64,000 bases of DNA from Notospermus geniculatus (lineage: Eukaryota > Nemertea > Pilidiophora > Heteronemertea > Lineidae). The stretch lies in assembly GCA_002633025.1 (NCBI GenBank), contig NMRB01000117.1:99508-163507 (forward strand), in the 5' to 3' direction. A model generated the notes under the pieces. The model saw only the letters and a program-made list of their open reading frames with translations. It was not told the DNA's origin and searched no databases. Of this stretch, positions 35,739 to 48,300 are shown in pieces. Made by a program: the position numbers and the translations under genes. The stretch's first letter is position 1. Each line of letters begins with the position of its first letter.

Positions 35739-36623
35739 GTAAGTACAGAAGCAATATCATTGAGTAGGATGATATACCATGAAAAGGGGGATCAATTGCA
35801 ACTAATGATAGCTCCGTTCTATACAAAATACATGTGATGGGGCATAAAGTTGATGAACAGATGCAATCCCTTTTTTCGGCAGAAGCTTGTATTCTTTGTT
35901 TCGTGTACCATTTCCTACTGTGGGACTAATCAGATTGGCAAACTGAGGTAAATCAGTGGTTTGTAGTCCTTAGGACATTTGGTGGCATACGGAGCAAGCG
36001 CAAAGAGCACTGATTATGGTACCTCAGGATGTTGGCACACTCTTCCATATTCTGGCAGTGCCAAACTAACATTTCAAGTGAAGATAATGTATGTGTACGC
36101 TTTCAGTGCATAAAACCTTAGCGGTTTGTATTGTGGATACCAGAGACTATCACAGCCACGTGGCTGATCTTTTGCCATAAAACCTCTGAATCTGTCTCAA
36201 GATCAATATTTACTGAAAGAAGTAAGCGGTCATGAAGATAGTGGTGGAAATCAGATGCCCATAAAAAAGTCTCCATATGATCAATCTTTTGAGAGATTTG
36301 ACTCGAGCGTGTAACCATCAAAGTTAAAAGAGTAATTGAACAGATTCGTATTGATCTCCCTCTTCTATTTAGTCACTGAATAGAAGATTGGAATACTGTG
36401 GCATTTTTCAGGATTGGAGGATTGGGATGTTCTTACTAAAGTGTGTTATTTTCTCCGTGAAATTCATGGATTTCTTTCTTTATTAGGAAAAAGAACTGCT
36501 CAATCGAAGTTAATCAACTTACCAACGTATTCACTGCTAGGGACATGTAGACGTTACACTGATCTTCGTATTCTGAAATGTGTGAAAATTTCAGTTTTAA
36601 CGATGACTGATTATCTTTTTCAG
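35739..36623 (+). other. intron 2 of the PDI-like gene
   Basis: 885 bp from GTAAGTAC to TTATCTTTTTCAG. No repeats or exons were recognised inside. Confidence 0.7.
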
Positions 36624-37123
36624 CCAGTACCAAACTCTCCCCTTTGTTCAAGCAAGCTGCTTACCGCACACAGAAATACTTCAACTTTGGCGTCCTTTTC
36701 AATCCTACATCAGAGGATTTCCAAGCAATCGGTGCTGAAGGACTCTTCATGGATGTCCCAGGTGTGTTAGCCTTGGTACAAGACCCCAACGCCAAACGAA
36801 GCAAGAACGATCCACCACAGATTCACGCTCTGCCTTATAATTCCCAGACACTGGGAGAGTTGAACTACATCCACTTGTTGCAGTTTTTAACCACGGTGAA
36901 TCGAGACTATCGATATACTTTGATGGGCGAAAGCATGGAGAATAATCGCACGATCGTCGAGATGGAGGATGTGATACAGGCGGAGTCAAAGCGGTTCCAT
37001 ATCATCAGGGATGACCAGGTGAAGAAGATGATGGAGGAGAAGAAGAAGGAGGAGGGAAGGAAGGAAGAGAAACAGGAGAGTGTGGAGATTTCATCTGATC
37101 CGTACTTGAAGCAGGAGTTGTAG
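36624..37123 (+). CDS. PDI/thioredoxin-like ER protein, exon 3 with KQEL end
   Basis: The single base left from exon 2 joins CC to make a Thr codon, and the frame continues TSTKLSPLFKQAAYRTQKYF to a stop at 37121-37123. This is a thioredoxin-like b-type domain (FNFGVLFNPTSEDF is the central strand), then an acidic linker, then a charged helix (KKMMEEKKKEEGRKEEKQE), then the C-terminus YLKQEL. KQEL resembles KDEL-type ER retrieval signals and agrees with the signal peptide in exon 1. The perfect frame across both introns is strong support for the model. The 3' UTR begins at 37124. Confidence 0.8.
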
Positions 37124-39834
37124 GTGATGGGGTGAGGGCGGCAGGTTTGCTAGAGTTGTGCTTTGGTGATGCACGAGTGGAAAGCATGTTCAAATTCCCT
37201 GCATTGAAAGCCATTTGTACAACATATCTTCAGTTCTCACTTCTGAAGACAAGTATGCAGTTGATACAACACTTCGTCTTGAATGATGTGATAAATCCCC
37301 CTTCAGAGACATCTGAAGACAGGGTGATGAACTATTTGGGCTCATCACTGGTTGGAATGAAAGTCCATGGGAAATACTGTTACCTCATCAAGGCCCCTCT
37401 GACAATGCAGACAAACTCAGGGTATTTGCTTAATTCCATTCCTGACCCAAAGTGTGAAATATCAGAATATCAGCAGTTGCTGAAGAGGATTTAGCATTAG
37501 GGCATCAGCTTATGACTTCACTTCTGCTTCCCCTGGCTCACAAGTTGCCCCCTGAACCAGAATGTCACAAACCTTGTGGACCTGTTTGATAACACGAGGT
37601 GATCTCCATGTTATTGTTCTTGCCCGGGCCAAACCTCATGTAGCCCATATCACCTTATTACCCGGGTAATGGTCTGGACATAATCAATACCCAGCATTAT
37701 TCATGTTCAAGGATAGATAAGGTAATATGGAGGACAATTATGAGACATGTTGCGGTTCTTTCATCAATAATTGGCGATGTCTGGTTTGGCAGCAGGGCTC
37801 GAGCTCTGAGTAACAACAGAAGTCTTTGGCATAAGAGGTCATCTGACTGGGTAAATGAAGTCAATCCATATTACGGAAAGGAAGAAATCACTAAATGTAT
37901 TTGGCAATCTCAAGGAAACCAAAACCCAGGAGGAAAGCAATGCTGTCAAAGAAACAAGGAATGGGTGTGATTGGGAATTTCTGCCAGCGAATACCACACC
38001 GACTGAAATTTGGCCTTAAGTCAAAGATCAGAGGGCTGACATTTATGGTGTTTCTCCAAGCATCCAATGTTTTTTCTACTTCCCTGGCAGTCGATCAATT
38101 TACTGCTTATCTTGGCAATTATAACAGCTTGTTGATGAAGTACATAAGTTGTCACGACAGAAGCAGACGAGTTATATTGACACGAGATATATTGACATGA
38201 GACTTCCGTAGGTTTGGTTCTCCAGTTGACGAGCTTCCTTTGGTTGCTTTGTGTTTGCACACGGATGGGGAGCATTTCGAGTTGTTTTCACTTCTATTTG
38301 ATATCTTTTTAAGGGTATGTTGTCATGGAAACAAATTTCTATGGATACATAGCGATGGTATTTTTCATGTGATGAGGTTCATGTTCACCAAAGATAGCTG
38401 GAATCGCTGATCTATTGTTGCCTGGGACTGTGTTCCCAGATTGAAATGTGATTGTTATCATTTGACACACATTGTTTCAGTCTCAGTCGATATCTGGGAC
38501 AATGATGCGTGACAGTCATGACAGTGGTACATTGGTACAGTTACCTGTTTCTTTATGTCCCTCTTGTTGTCTTTATGGGTTGGCCTCTGTAAAAAAAGAA
38601 GATACATGTAAAAGAGGATTGTCAAGTTCAGCTGGGGGGAAAATACTGTGTCAGAAGATGTAGGATTGGCCCTCTTCTTTATCTGAAAAGGGTTACTTCT
38701 GAGAATAGAAGAAATGAGAAACATCAGACGATAGATATCAGGGTGCAGTTCCCATTTGGTTAGGGAACTGCACCATTTGGCTATCCGATCTCTGGTTAAT
38801 GACCCCTCAGAAGCTTGAATTTAGAAGTTGTCAAGGGATTTCCCACTAGGACGGCTCTACTGTACTCCATACATACAAATGTAGTACTAATGTACTGCTA
38901 ATATTACCATATTATCCCTGAAGCACACTAATTCATCTCTATGAGATCATTTCGGAGACATGTGCCTCCAAACTGATAGCAGGCAAATTTAGGGATGCAA
39001 GTTTGGAAATATTGTCTCTGGACCATGTTGTGGACATAAAACTATCTGCGACAGTACCAATCAAAAGTTTTAGCAGACAGGCATGGCTTGCGGAGATGAT
39101 CTCAATGAGATTTCTCTACATGTGCTAGGAGCTTTAACGTTCAATAGGGACAAACACAAACAGAGCGAAATGGCTTAGTGCGGTGTTCATCAATAGTGCT
39201 GCCATCTATGTTTATGTGGTGGAACTGATAACACTGGTTGTTTCCTGAGGGAAAGATAGGATACTTTTTACTCGAGGCCTCTTTGCAGCATCACAACAAA
39301 TACGAGCATTAACCCAGCTGTGGCCTGTTGAGTTGTGTTGTAGTGCTTAGAGTTTCCCTGCATAAAAGGGTTAACATGGCAGTCTGATGGATTAAAGAAT
39401 GAAAAATGACAAAAAAAGATATTGGTATGCAAATTTCAGTAAATTAGTTCGCTGAATCTATCTCTCCCCTGTGAAATTTCAATCAAAAGATGAGGCGGCT
39501 TGCCAGTCTAATTAGTTGCGTCTCTGGTGAATGAACAATATTGTCAGCTTTAATTGTGCACTGGAAAAGATGTTCACCATTTTTATGGTTGGAAGTCAAG
39601 TGACTGAGACATGTGTGCATGCTGATGCAGTTCGATTTAAACTACCAGGTTTGTGCTGGCTACAACAGTGCAAACACCTTAGAATATGTAAAGATGAATT
39701 CTGTTGAGCGTATTTGGAATCAGGAATTTGTATTGATCTGATAAAATCAATTTTGGAACTCGGTTGTAACATGTGTAATGCTGCCCCTTTTGACCTTTGT
39801 TTCATCGCTCAATTTCAAGTCTAAGTTGTGTTTA
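37124..39834. other. 3' UTR of the PDI-like gene and intergenic DNA
   Basis: An ORF at 37132-37494 follows the stop at once and is best read as UTR. A perfect 12-bp hairpin (GGTGCAGTTCCC, loop of 9, complement) lies at 38742-38774. No convincing polyadenylation signal or further gene was found. Confidence 0.4.
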
Positions 39835-40193
39835 GGGCAAGCAAAAAAAATCTTTAGTTTATCGTCCTCCGCCCGCGCCAATTTTCGGCGCCGTGCCAAA
39901 TTTATTTTAATTTTTTATCAGTCTGAATTTCACGCCGCGCCGCGTATCACAGCGCCGCCAAGTGGTAGATATGTAAACAACAGTTTCCAAAGCGTTCTCT
40001 TCATGCATTTTCCGTGCTTTTGTGACAAAATCCAGTCTTAGATGGTCGGGGTGGTGACATAACATGCTCAGGAGGAGTTGATTTTGTAATTTCTTCGTAT
40101 CAAAGTAAAATAAAAAATAAAAATAAAAAGTGCCCCCTTGCCTACTTTCAAGAACCACTTGGACGATAAACTAAAATTTTTTTTTGCTTGCCC
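39835..40193. mobile_element. 359-bp Harbinger-type MITE
   Basis: GGGCAAGCAAAAAAAATCTT at the left matches GGGCAAGCAAAAAAAAATTT on the minus strand at the right, and both continue to TAGTTTATCGTCC. Inverted repeats are about 34 bp with one indel and one mismatch. TTA flanks both ends (39832-39834 and 40194-40196). No transposase. High arm identity suggests a recent insertion. Confidence 0.9.
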
Positions 40194-40342
40194 TTAAATG
40201 GATACTCATTTGAAAATGGTGTGCTTCAGTATTTCTATAATGTTAACATTTCTAACGGTGATATCTCAATTTCTATGCGGGAATTGTTATTTTTTGAGAG
40301 AAATCTAATATATTTTTCTAACATTTGTATACTTAGTAATAG

Positions 40343-40856
40343 CAAGAATATATAAGTACCAAGAATGTACAACTCAAAATATGTGCCAAAAGTGAGTTTA
40401 CTAATTTGCCTTTGGTGAACCTGTAACGGAAGGGATCTTAATTTGTGGAGGATTATTGTGTAGAGAAGATCATTACGAACAAAATGACACCTCCCGCAGT
40501 TATATGCACTCAGAAATAACCGAGCTACAGAGTAGTTTTGAATGGACCATATTTTTCGACAAATTGATATCGTACTTGATCTCAGGGTCGGGCACTCTGA
40601 CCTAAACAACAAATCCATGGTTTCACCAAAATCAAAAAAAATTTGTACGCCAGTAATATGTCTGTAACTTTACATAAGAATATTGCCGATATTCTAAATA
40701 ATACAATTCAGTCAACAACCGTTAAATCTAAACATTGGTTATTTAATTAGAAGGCCTATAATTACCGTACGCCCTCTATTTTCAGAAAAAGTAACTTAAT
40801 GCCCATCCGTTTGATTGATTACTAAGTTGTACATTCTTGGTACTTATATATTCTTG
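40343..40856. mobile_element. 514-bp segment bounded by a perfect 32-bp inverted repeat
   Basis: Bases 40343-40374 (starting CAAGAATATATAAGTACC) and 40825-40856 are exact reverse complements. The interior is AT-rich, and the minus-strand ORF within it (40235-40618) runs across the left arm. Probably another non-autonomous element. Target duplication not resolved. Confidence 0.75.
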
Positions 40857-41159
40857 GTAATAGATTCTTCTATTCAGTGTTTGATACTGATATGGTAATA
40901 AAGTTTATTTTTGAAAGAATAGTACGGTACCTTGGTCTTTTATCCACCCAAAGAAGGGAAGCAGACCTCACCACATGGATGTCATAATGGTCAACAGTGC
41001 CCTGACCATTTATGAAGAGAATGCTATATGAAGTGACTTTTGGGGGGGGGGGGGACATTGGCAAACGGGGGACAGTGGAAAACCTTACACCTGTATAAGA
41101 ATGCATCCAATGGTGATATCATACGAGAAACGAACCTTGTTTGAGTTCCCACAAACTGG

Positions 41160-41560
41160 GTGTATAGAAGGCATACTAACTGATTTGATGAGAAAACGGG
41201 CCTCCTAAGAAAGTGGTCAACAGTCATGCCCTCTAGAAAACCAACGAGGAACATGTGCAATGATGACACCTTCAGACTGCACGTTCTTCGCATTCAAAAA
41301 AGGTTCCTATGCCACCATCAGAGAGAGAACGCCCTTCCTGTGTAAGAAATGTTCCGATCAACGACACCATGAGACTGCCACCATTCTCCATAAAGGAAAG
41401 TCAACGTGAGACAATGCCAACTACAGAGAGAGTTTCTTTCCTTCCTAAGAAAGACTGCAACGATATCACCACTAGAAAGAACATCCTATGCAAGAAAAGT
41501 TCCTGTAATGACCGACCATTCTTCCTGAGTAAAAAAGTGATTCCGGCGACTAATAGGTGG
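41160..41560. repeat. strongly diverged tandem repeat of about 50 bp
   Basis: Variants of TTCCTAAGAAAG, CAACGA(C/T)(A/G)CCACCA and AGAAAGAAC recur about every 50 bases. The plus-strand ORF at 41309-41563 follows this periodicity and is probably not a gene. The exact unit is uncertain. Confidence 0.35.
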
Positions 41561-43980
41561 TGACAGTGGTAGCCGGAATCTTCAGGCGCATCTAAACGTC
41601 CCTATTTGTGCCTTTATGACGCGATTATTGGCAATCACGTTACCTGGGGTGAATTCACATGCTATAGTCAATAGAGTTAATAACAGTCATTCTTTATCCC
41701 AAAAGGAAGCCAGCATCTCACGAAGCCCTGCAGCTAAATTGACTGCCTTTCTTACCATTTCCTGTGGCATTTTAGTCATGATGGAAGCGTTTAGAATGAT
41801 GGTAATAGAAACTGATGAAGTAATGCATTGAAATGTCCTCCAGTCGCTCTGATTCACCCTCCCATAGCAGGGCTTTGGTCTCGCGCACAAAGTGTGAATG
41901 ATATAGGTAACACCCTGCTGTGGGAGGATGCCGCTAGTTGGATGGTAGCACATGGCAACGCTAGAACGATCGACGGATATCATCAGTTGATTTTTTTTCA
42001 GAACGAAGTCGCTGCCGATTGGTTTTGTGGTCTTTTGTGTCGTCGTTGCTGAAGTCGGCAATCAGCCGGTCTTTGGCCACGTTTCGCGTTAGATTAAATC
42101 AGTATAGTAACATTCTTTCGGCTGATATTACATTGGAGGGAAACAGTCTCACCAATTCATTTAATATTCGTAGTGAGAAAGCCTTCCGAAAAAGAAAGAA
42201 AAACTAACGAAAACGCTAGATAATATCTTTTCATTTGACCCGTACAATCTTATGGGTAACTTGAGATAATGGAGTATTTAGACACCTGACTGAGCACTTT
42301 ATTCAGTGGAGGGAACGTCTTCCTCATATAATGTATACTTATATCAAGACGCGCCTTTCAATGTGATAGTATACCAAACCCATTAAATGTGATATACTGA
42401 ACTGATCCATGACATGGTTTCAAAAACTCTTACAAATCTTCGGTTCAATCGAACAAAGAACGAAAGGGAACCATTCGAAAAATGTCAACTTCGATTGAAT
42501 AGTTTATATTGGTGAGGCTAGATAGCACGAAGATTTCGTTTGGCATACACAAATCTTGACTTGCTTAATAAATATAAGTGACACACTGTACTGGTGGTAG
42601 GCATTCCATAGGCATAGCCCTTTCGAGCTGCCGATGAATTTCGGTCTCCAATACTCGGGTCTACGGACAGCAACACGGATCGCAGCAACTCGATAGATTG
42701 GTGCGAAACAGATCAGGGGAAATACTAAACTGTGATGCGTCTCCATGTGGCCTGATGAAGTCACGATCAGTGGGATATCAATAATAATGCGAATATAACA
42801 GTCATCGCTATGCAGGACTCAAGTAATGATGGGCTGAGGTTGGAATATCAACTGAGAATACCAATAAAGGATATAAGGATTGAAGTATAGGGTTCCTAAA
42901 CGATATCGACTTTATCTAATAGGGAAATACGACCTCGACAGTTAGTGAATCAAAGGAAAAATTGACTTACTGGTTCATCTACTGCAAATTACGATACGGG
43001 GATTGCAAGGAAACATTTTGGGAGCGCCTCGGACTATGACGATGCGGTGACGGGATCGGCCAAGAATTCGGTGTACTGTAATTCAAAGGGTGCTTCTATA
43101 CAGGAGTGAAGATTCGATACTTTCTCATATTTCTCTCTATCAACTGTTCCTCTAAGGAACCAGCGTTATATAACAAAGAACCGCTGATTCCTTTAAAAAC
43201 CATCATCATTTATCGTAAGATTATATTTGAGATCAACCAGGACAAAGAAAGGCATCCACGATTTCAATTTTATGCCCATCTAAAACTCTAAGTTACCTAT
43301 AAACACTAGGAAGAGGCAAATGAGGGTGAAAGGGAACAACCCTCCCCTGAATTAATTAGTGAGAAAGCCCAAGGCGCGAAATCAAGATTTTGGTTGATAG
43401 ACTTCTTCCACGAGTTCCTCCTCCCTTTTTCGACAGTTGTTGCCTCCGGTGGATCTAAGCGTTCAAAATGAGCGGATCAACAAGTTTCATGGCAAAGTAA
43501 GTTGTTTAGACGAGACTTTATATACCATTTGTTCCACTTATAGTGTCATCACAAAAGAAATCAATTTCTTTATGGCATCATACGTCCTACTTAATTTTAA
43601 AAATGTTGGCCATAAAGTGCTGTTCAGATTCAGAAACGCTAACCCAGCTGTCCCATCCCAGAAAATGCGTGGAGTCGAAACGTCAACGCTGGTCGGCCAG
43701 CAACTGCCAAATTATTTCTTGCTGTCGAAATGTTAATCAAGTCGGTCAAATCTTCTCCATTCTCTAGATCTGGTACCAGAAAGCCAACTTTTTGATCATA
43801 TATAGCAATAAACTAAGAATATCATTTCGTTCAATAATAAATGATAGTCATGTCATGATCACCTCATTAATTCATACACAACCTATCTTTGATACTCTCA
43901 ATGAATATCTAATGGTCCGCGACCAAGAAATCCCACAGAGTCGGCCAGATATATCTTGTGCTTGAATGATAGCAAACACT
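41561..43980. other. intergenic stretch
   Basis: ORFs on both strands at 41.6-42.1 kb overlap each other. The minus one (41687-42061) has protein-like composition but no clear splice sites. Nothing else is supported. Confidence 0.4.
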
Positions 43981-44046
43981 TAGTTAATATTTGACAACGG
44001 TGACCCGAAGTCGAAAGCGTTCGCGTGGTCAAAACGAATGCCCTTG
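43981..44046 (+). other. putative 5' UTR exon of the Lys/Glu-rich gene
   Basis: A donor CCCTTG|GTAAGC at 44047 and an acceptor TTTTTGTTATAG ending at 44118 define a possible 72-bp intron immediately before the main ATG. The exon's 5' end is unknown, and the left limit given is arbitrary. Confidence 0.3.
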
Positions 44047-44119
44047 GTAAGCACGGGCTCTTCACTCCCAAAGAGGCGCCAGCTGCCATCAGTATACATT
44101 CATTTCTTTTTGTTATAGG

Positions 44120-45355
44120 ATGGCGGGCCATCAACCGAAGAACAAGAAACGTACATCGAAGACCAAGCGTCCTGGATTGGAAACGCTGAAGGAGGAGGAG
44201 GAAGAAAAGACCGCCAGAAAAATTTCGAAGGAAGAAAGAAAGGCCAAGGAGGAGGAAGAGGCGAAGAAGAAAAAATTCTTCTTGAATGTGACGTACAGAC
44301 AGTTTTTGAAATACCTGCAGCTGATGAAGACAGACATGAACGAATTGTGGCAGGAGATAAATAAAGACCAGGAAGAAATGGAACGTAAATACGCAATGTA
44401 TCTTGAGGAAAGTGAACCCGAGGACGAGGAAGACGATGACGATGGAGGTACAACAACTTCAACGGAGTATTACGTCGCTGGTGACGGATACTGGCCTTGG
44501 CAGGTGACGCCAAGGGATCTTTCGGGCAAGGGGGCTGCTCCAAAGTCCGCGGAGGCAAAGTCGACACCCAGGTCGCAGGGTACAGGTTTGCCTGTTCGGA
44601 GCAAGACAACGTTGCCGGAAAGAAGTGACGGAGCAGTGACGTTGCCGAGGATAGGCGACAACAAAAATCCAACTCAGAGCAGGTCACCTCGTCCGGGTTC
44701 GAAGGTGGTGCCTCCTTTGTTAAAAACATCATTGCCCCTTGACGAGGTTGCGGGTCGTCCAGATGACACCGTGGCTAACTCAAGTGACACAAATTTGGGT
44801 TTACCACCCGTTAAAAGTAAAACTGACTTGGACACGGTACAGTCAGACGCCCAAGCAACTCTTACGAAGAGCCATCCAAACCTGTCCGATCGTGGCTATC
44901 CCGGAAAACCCTTAGGGCGATCAACTCCTGAAACACCGAATCGAAAGATCCGCCGTGGCAGTCGCTATGCCTTCCCAAACCTAACTAATTCGAGTATGTC
45001 GAGCGTGGCCAGCAAAAAACGACGCCCCTCGGTCGTGCCCGAACCTGATTGGGAACAGCGGAAATTGTCATTGCAAAAGTGGGCCAGCTCGAGTTGGATC
45101 GTGGTAAGGGACACCAAATACCCAAAGGAAGTTGAAAGATTAAAGGCGATGGAGCAGGCTAGAAAGTCTGGTGAGAAAGTGAAGAAACGGCAGGATGTTC
45201 CGATTACATGTCAGCGATGGAAGTATGTGCCATTAGAAGAGCAGTGCTCGCCATTACGATTTGCCGTGACTTACAGCGGCATTCAGTCGAAGAAAAAGAA
45301 CCCCGTACCTTCAAGGAAGAAACCGCTAGGTTTGAGGGGAATGAAGAAAAGGTAA
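44120..45355 (+). CDS. 411-aa Lys/Glu-rich, largely disordered protein
   Basis: One uninterrupted frame from ATG 44120 to TAA 45353-45355. The start lies two bases after an acceptor AG, so the 5' UTR is spliced. N-terminal residues 1-60 are highly basic and charged (NKKRTSKTKRPG, then an EEEEEK/KEERKAKEEEEAKKKK coiled-coil-like run). A possible short globular stretch follows (FFLNVTYRQFLKYLQLMKTD), then an acidic patch (EESEPEDEEDDDDGG, about 95-110), then a long Ser/Pro/Thr-rich region. The C-terminal part (KWASSSWIVVRDTKYPKEVE and following) is better ordered, and the end is basic (RKKPLGLRGMKKR). Basic ends suggest a nuclear or nucleic-acid-associated protein, by inference only. Not recognised. 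The stop overlaps a donor-like AAG|GTAACT, so a spliced longer form is possible. Confidence 0.75.
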   Translation: MAGHQPKNKKRTSKTKRPGLETLKEEEEEKTARKISKEERKAKEEEEAKKKKFFLNVTYRQFLKYLQLMKTDMNELWQEINKDQEEMERKYAMYLEESEPEDEEDDDDGGTTTSTEYYVAGDGYWPWQVTPRDLSGKGAAPKSAEAKSTPRSQGTGLPVRSKTTLPERSDGAVTLPRIGDNKNPTQSRSPRPGSKVVPPLLKTSLPLDEVAGRPDDTVANSSDTNLGLPPVKSKTDLDTVQSDAQATLTKSHPNLSDRGYPGKPLGRSTPETPNRKIRRGSRYAFPNLTNSSMSSVASKKRRPSVVPEPDWEQRKLSLQKWASSSWIVVRDTKYPKEVERLKAMEQARKSGEKVKKRQDVPITCQRWKYVPLEEQCSPLRFAVTYSGIQSKKKNPVPSRKKPLGLRGMKKR

Positions 45356-48300
45356 CTCCCAGAAGCAAGTGGGAATCAGCGACGCTATCGGTCACCACCA
45401 ACAACACACTGGTCTTTCTGGTTCAATTGATTTAGGATAGATGGCGACAAATTCGTAGACACTCCGTTTGGAATGGTTCCTGTTTTCGTCGTCGACACAC
45501 CCGCGGCACTCCGATTCGATAAAGAGGGCATGCCCCAGTGTCAATACTGCCGATGATTATTGGTGGTTTGATTTCCAAAGACAATGACAATACGAGGACC
45601 CCAGTGAGTTTCTGTCGTCCTCCTCAATCCAACAGACAGACTTCACAACAAGACTGGCTCATCACCAAAGCCAGCCATGCAATAACCGTCACTTCCTCAA
45701 GTGGTAGATAAATATCGTTTCCAGATAGCCAAATGATTAGAATATCAAAAGCAACTGAATGTGCTGCCAATACCAGAAGTCAAGAATCGCTATGTTAAAG
45801 AGTTAGGTTAAAGGCTATGTATTTATTCCAATGATTCTCGCTTCGATCAACATCCGTTTCTTAGCCGTTGTTTGAGATCGTTGGGTCTCATTTCCACAAT
45901 GNGAGCTGGATCCGGCCTTGAATTTGATGCCATCTAAAACACAACATTCTTCAAACGGGACCATTTCACTTTTCGTTGCAATTGAATCTCGTTTCAAGTG
46001 CTGTCTCTGGGCAAACAACGAGGCAATCTGAAGAGGTCGCCACCATCGTTCCTCGGCTAAGGCCTCTGAAAAGGGCTGGAACCCAGCACAAGATTCTTGT
46101 GCTCATCGATTTTACAAATTATTTGATAAAGTAATCATACCAAAAATAAGAATTTGTTCCAGTATTTCTAAAAATACTACTATTTTAATATTCCGTTGAT
46201 ATTCCGTTAATATTCCGTTGGGTATTCAATGTTTTATTAAGGAACAAAGCACGAACTCTTTCGAATCCCTACGCAACTGCATGTGCAACGGTCAGAAATT
46301 CATCCGCCTTGACGATGCATTTGCACTGTGCAAAAGTAGTACCGGTCTAGCCCTTCTGGGTACGAGATGGACAACGAGGGGCAAACAAATCCTGGGAACG
46401 AGGTTGGTATCATTGCGATTCGGCGATGCAGATGAGGTTTTCTAGACCTGAAAACCAACCACAAGGCCCTGGGCAAACAATCAACTCGCGTTGAACAATG
46501 GTTCCTCTTGAGACGTAGGGCTATAGTTTGTATAGGCTATCATTTCCATATGGCGCGAAATCCCCACATTTTCCACCGCGCCTGGCCAAACGAGGCAGAC
46601 ATCAGATGTTACCGACCCAAGAGCACTCCAGCCCCCTTCACGTCACTTCAATATGTTCGTTGATACCAAACAGCCTTGAATTATGTATTGAATATTCACT
46701 GTGTCAATAGGCGGGACCAGTGGGAGAGCCTGTTTTGCATAAATCGAAATTATGTGGTGTTATATTTGCATCATTTTAATGCAGGACTTATGGGATCTAA
46801 GTATGCATCTCTCATCCTGTCCCCCCCCCCCCCCCCCGCTGCATAGGTAAACATAATGCGTGTTTACTGCCGTAAAGCTGCATAGACTGGCAAAATTTTT
46901 CCAACTTTGAACAATATTCCTTTGCAACACTGGCCAACAAAATAAAGCAACATTTGAACAACATAGGAAAACTCTCTCCCCTGAACACACTAGACAACAT
47001 TTGCTCAACAAAGTCTATAGTTACTCTGAATGGTGGCAAAATTTTTTCAGTGTGCACAAACCTTTAATCCAAGAACAACGATGAAACGAAGGGAAATTGT
47101 CAGTACAGTTTGATGCACGTTCAGTCTACCAATCATGTAATTGATGGTGGAGCGAACAAATGGAGGATTACTTTTGAAAAGAACAATTATCACAACAATT
47201 TAAAATTGGTCATCATTTCAGTGAACTATGGACAGAATGCCTGTCAGCGAATCTCGTGATACGGTAGATTAAAGTTGGCTCGAAAGCAATTATGAAATTG
47301 ACGAGTTCGTTTTTGACTCCCGCCCGACACGAAAGATTTTTTTGCACCGTTTCGACGTAATCCCAGTTAAAATTGGAATTTATTTTTGAAAAAGATATAC
47401 CGGTTTGGCAGCATCCACAACTACATGTGTCACCAATCACGCCAATTTTTCGTTTAGTACATGTACATGCACATGTATTATACTTGCACAATTTCTTAGA
47501 TCCCGCGAAATACACAAACGGAAGACAGTGAACTGAATCAAATTAAAAGCAATGTACCGGCGGAGGAACTGAAGGAAACCTGTTAAGTGAAATACTAGCC
47601 AACTTCCGGCTGACCACTCGAACAAGGAAAAGTCAACTCGCAGACATGATTATATCGAAATTAACACCTTGCCTGGCAACTGGTGGTGGCGAACCCACCG
47701 ATATTGTCCAGGGCGTGTCCGGTGTCTCCTATTTCCCTGGGGCGGCTTTAGTCAGCTGGTGGCATGGATCAGGCAGCGAAAGGGACGCACGGATATGACC
47801 ATGGCCCGGGGCTCGACTTTGAGAGACATAAAACACGGATTTAGTCAAGTGGGCAACTTTATCAGCGGCATTAGCGGCGCTTCTAAAGTTTGGAATCCGA
47901 CATCTCTTCTAATACCTGAGGTACCCCGAGGAACATTAAAAAAGATTAAGTCGCCAAACTTTAGCTTCTCGGCCGACTGTGACCGGTTTTTCTAAGTCGG
48001 ATGTTAGGGATTTATCTAAAATGTCAATGTTTGGAAATGGACCCGGACCGATTATTTCAACAGTACGATATGGCGATAATTCCCCTGTAACAGGATTTCG
48101 TGTGTTGTCTGATTATGTTGAAATCTGCCCATTTTGCAGAGATAGCGCAGATCCCTCTTCAAATTTCTTCATTAAACCTCAGATAATGTCAAAATTTAGC
48201 ACTTTTTATTAGCTTTGCACACACAGTTTACACACTGGTTAAATATTTCTTAAGATTGGTTGAGTGGAATTGGACTGGGCGTTTGCGTTTCGCCGGGCTA

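Noticed and set aside
37132-37494. 120-codon plus-strand ORF directly after the PDI-like gene
   Set aside because: It starts nine bases after the stop of a well-supported gene. No second cistron is expected in an animal mRNA, so it is most likely 3' UTR.
41687-42061. 124-codon minus-strand ORF with a helix-like C-terminus (MVRKAVNLAAGLREMLASFW)
   Set aside because: Plus-strand ORFs cover the same bases and no convincing acceptor or donor was found. It is left open rather than called.
44100-44732. 210-codon minus-strand ORF
   Set aside because: It is the antisense shadow of the Lys/Glu-rich gene, whose GAA/AAG codons remove stops from the other strand.
47646-47995. Two overlapping plus-strand frames in a GC-rich block
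   Set aside because: No consensus donor ends either frame and neither product is recognised. It is noted as a possible first exon but not called.
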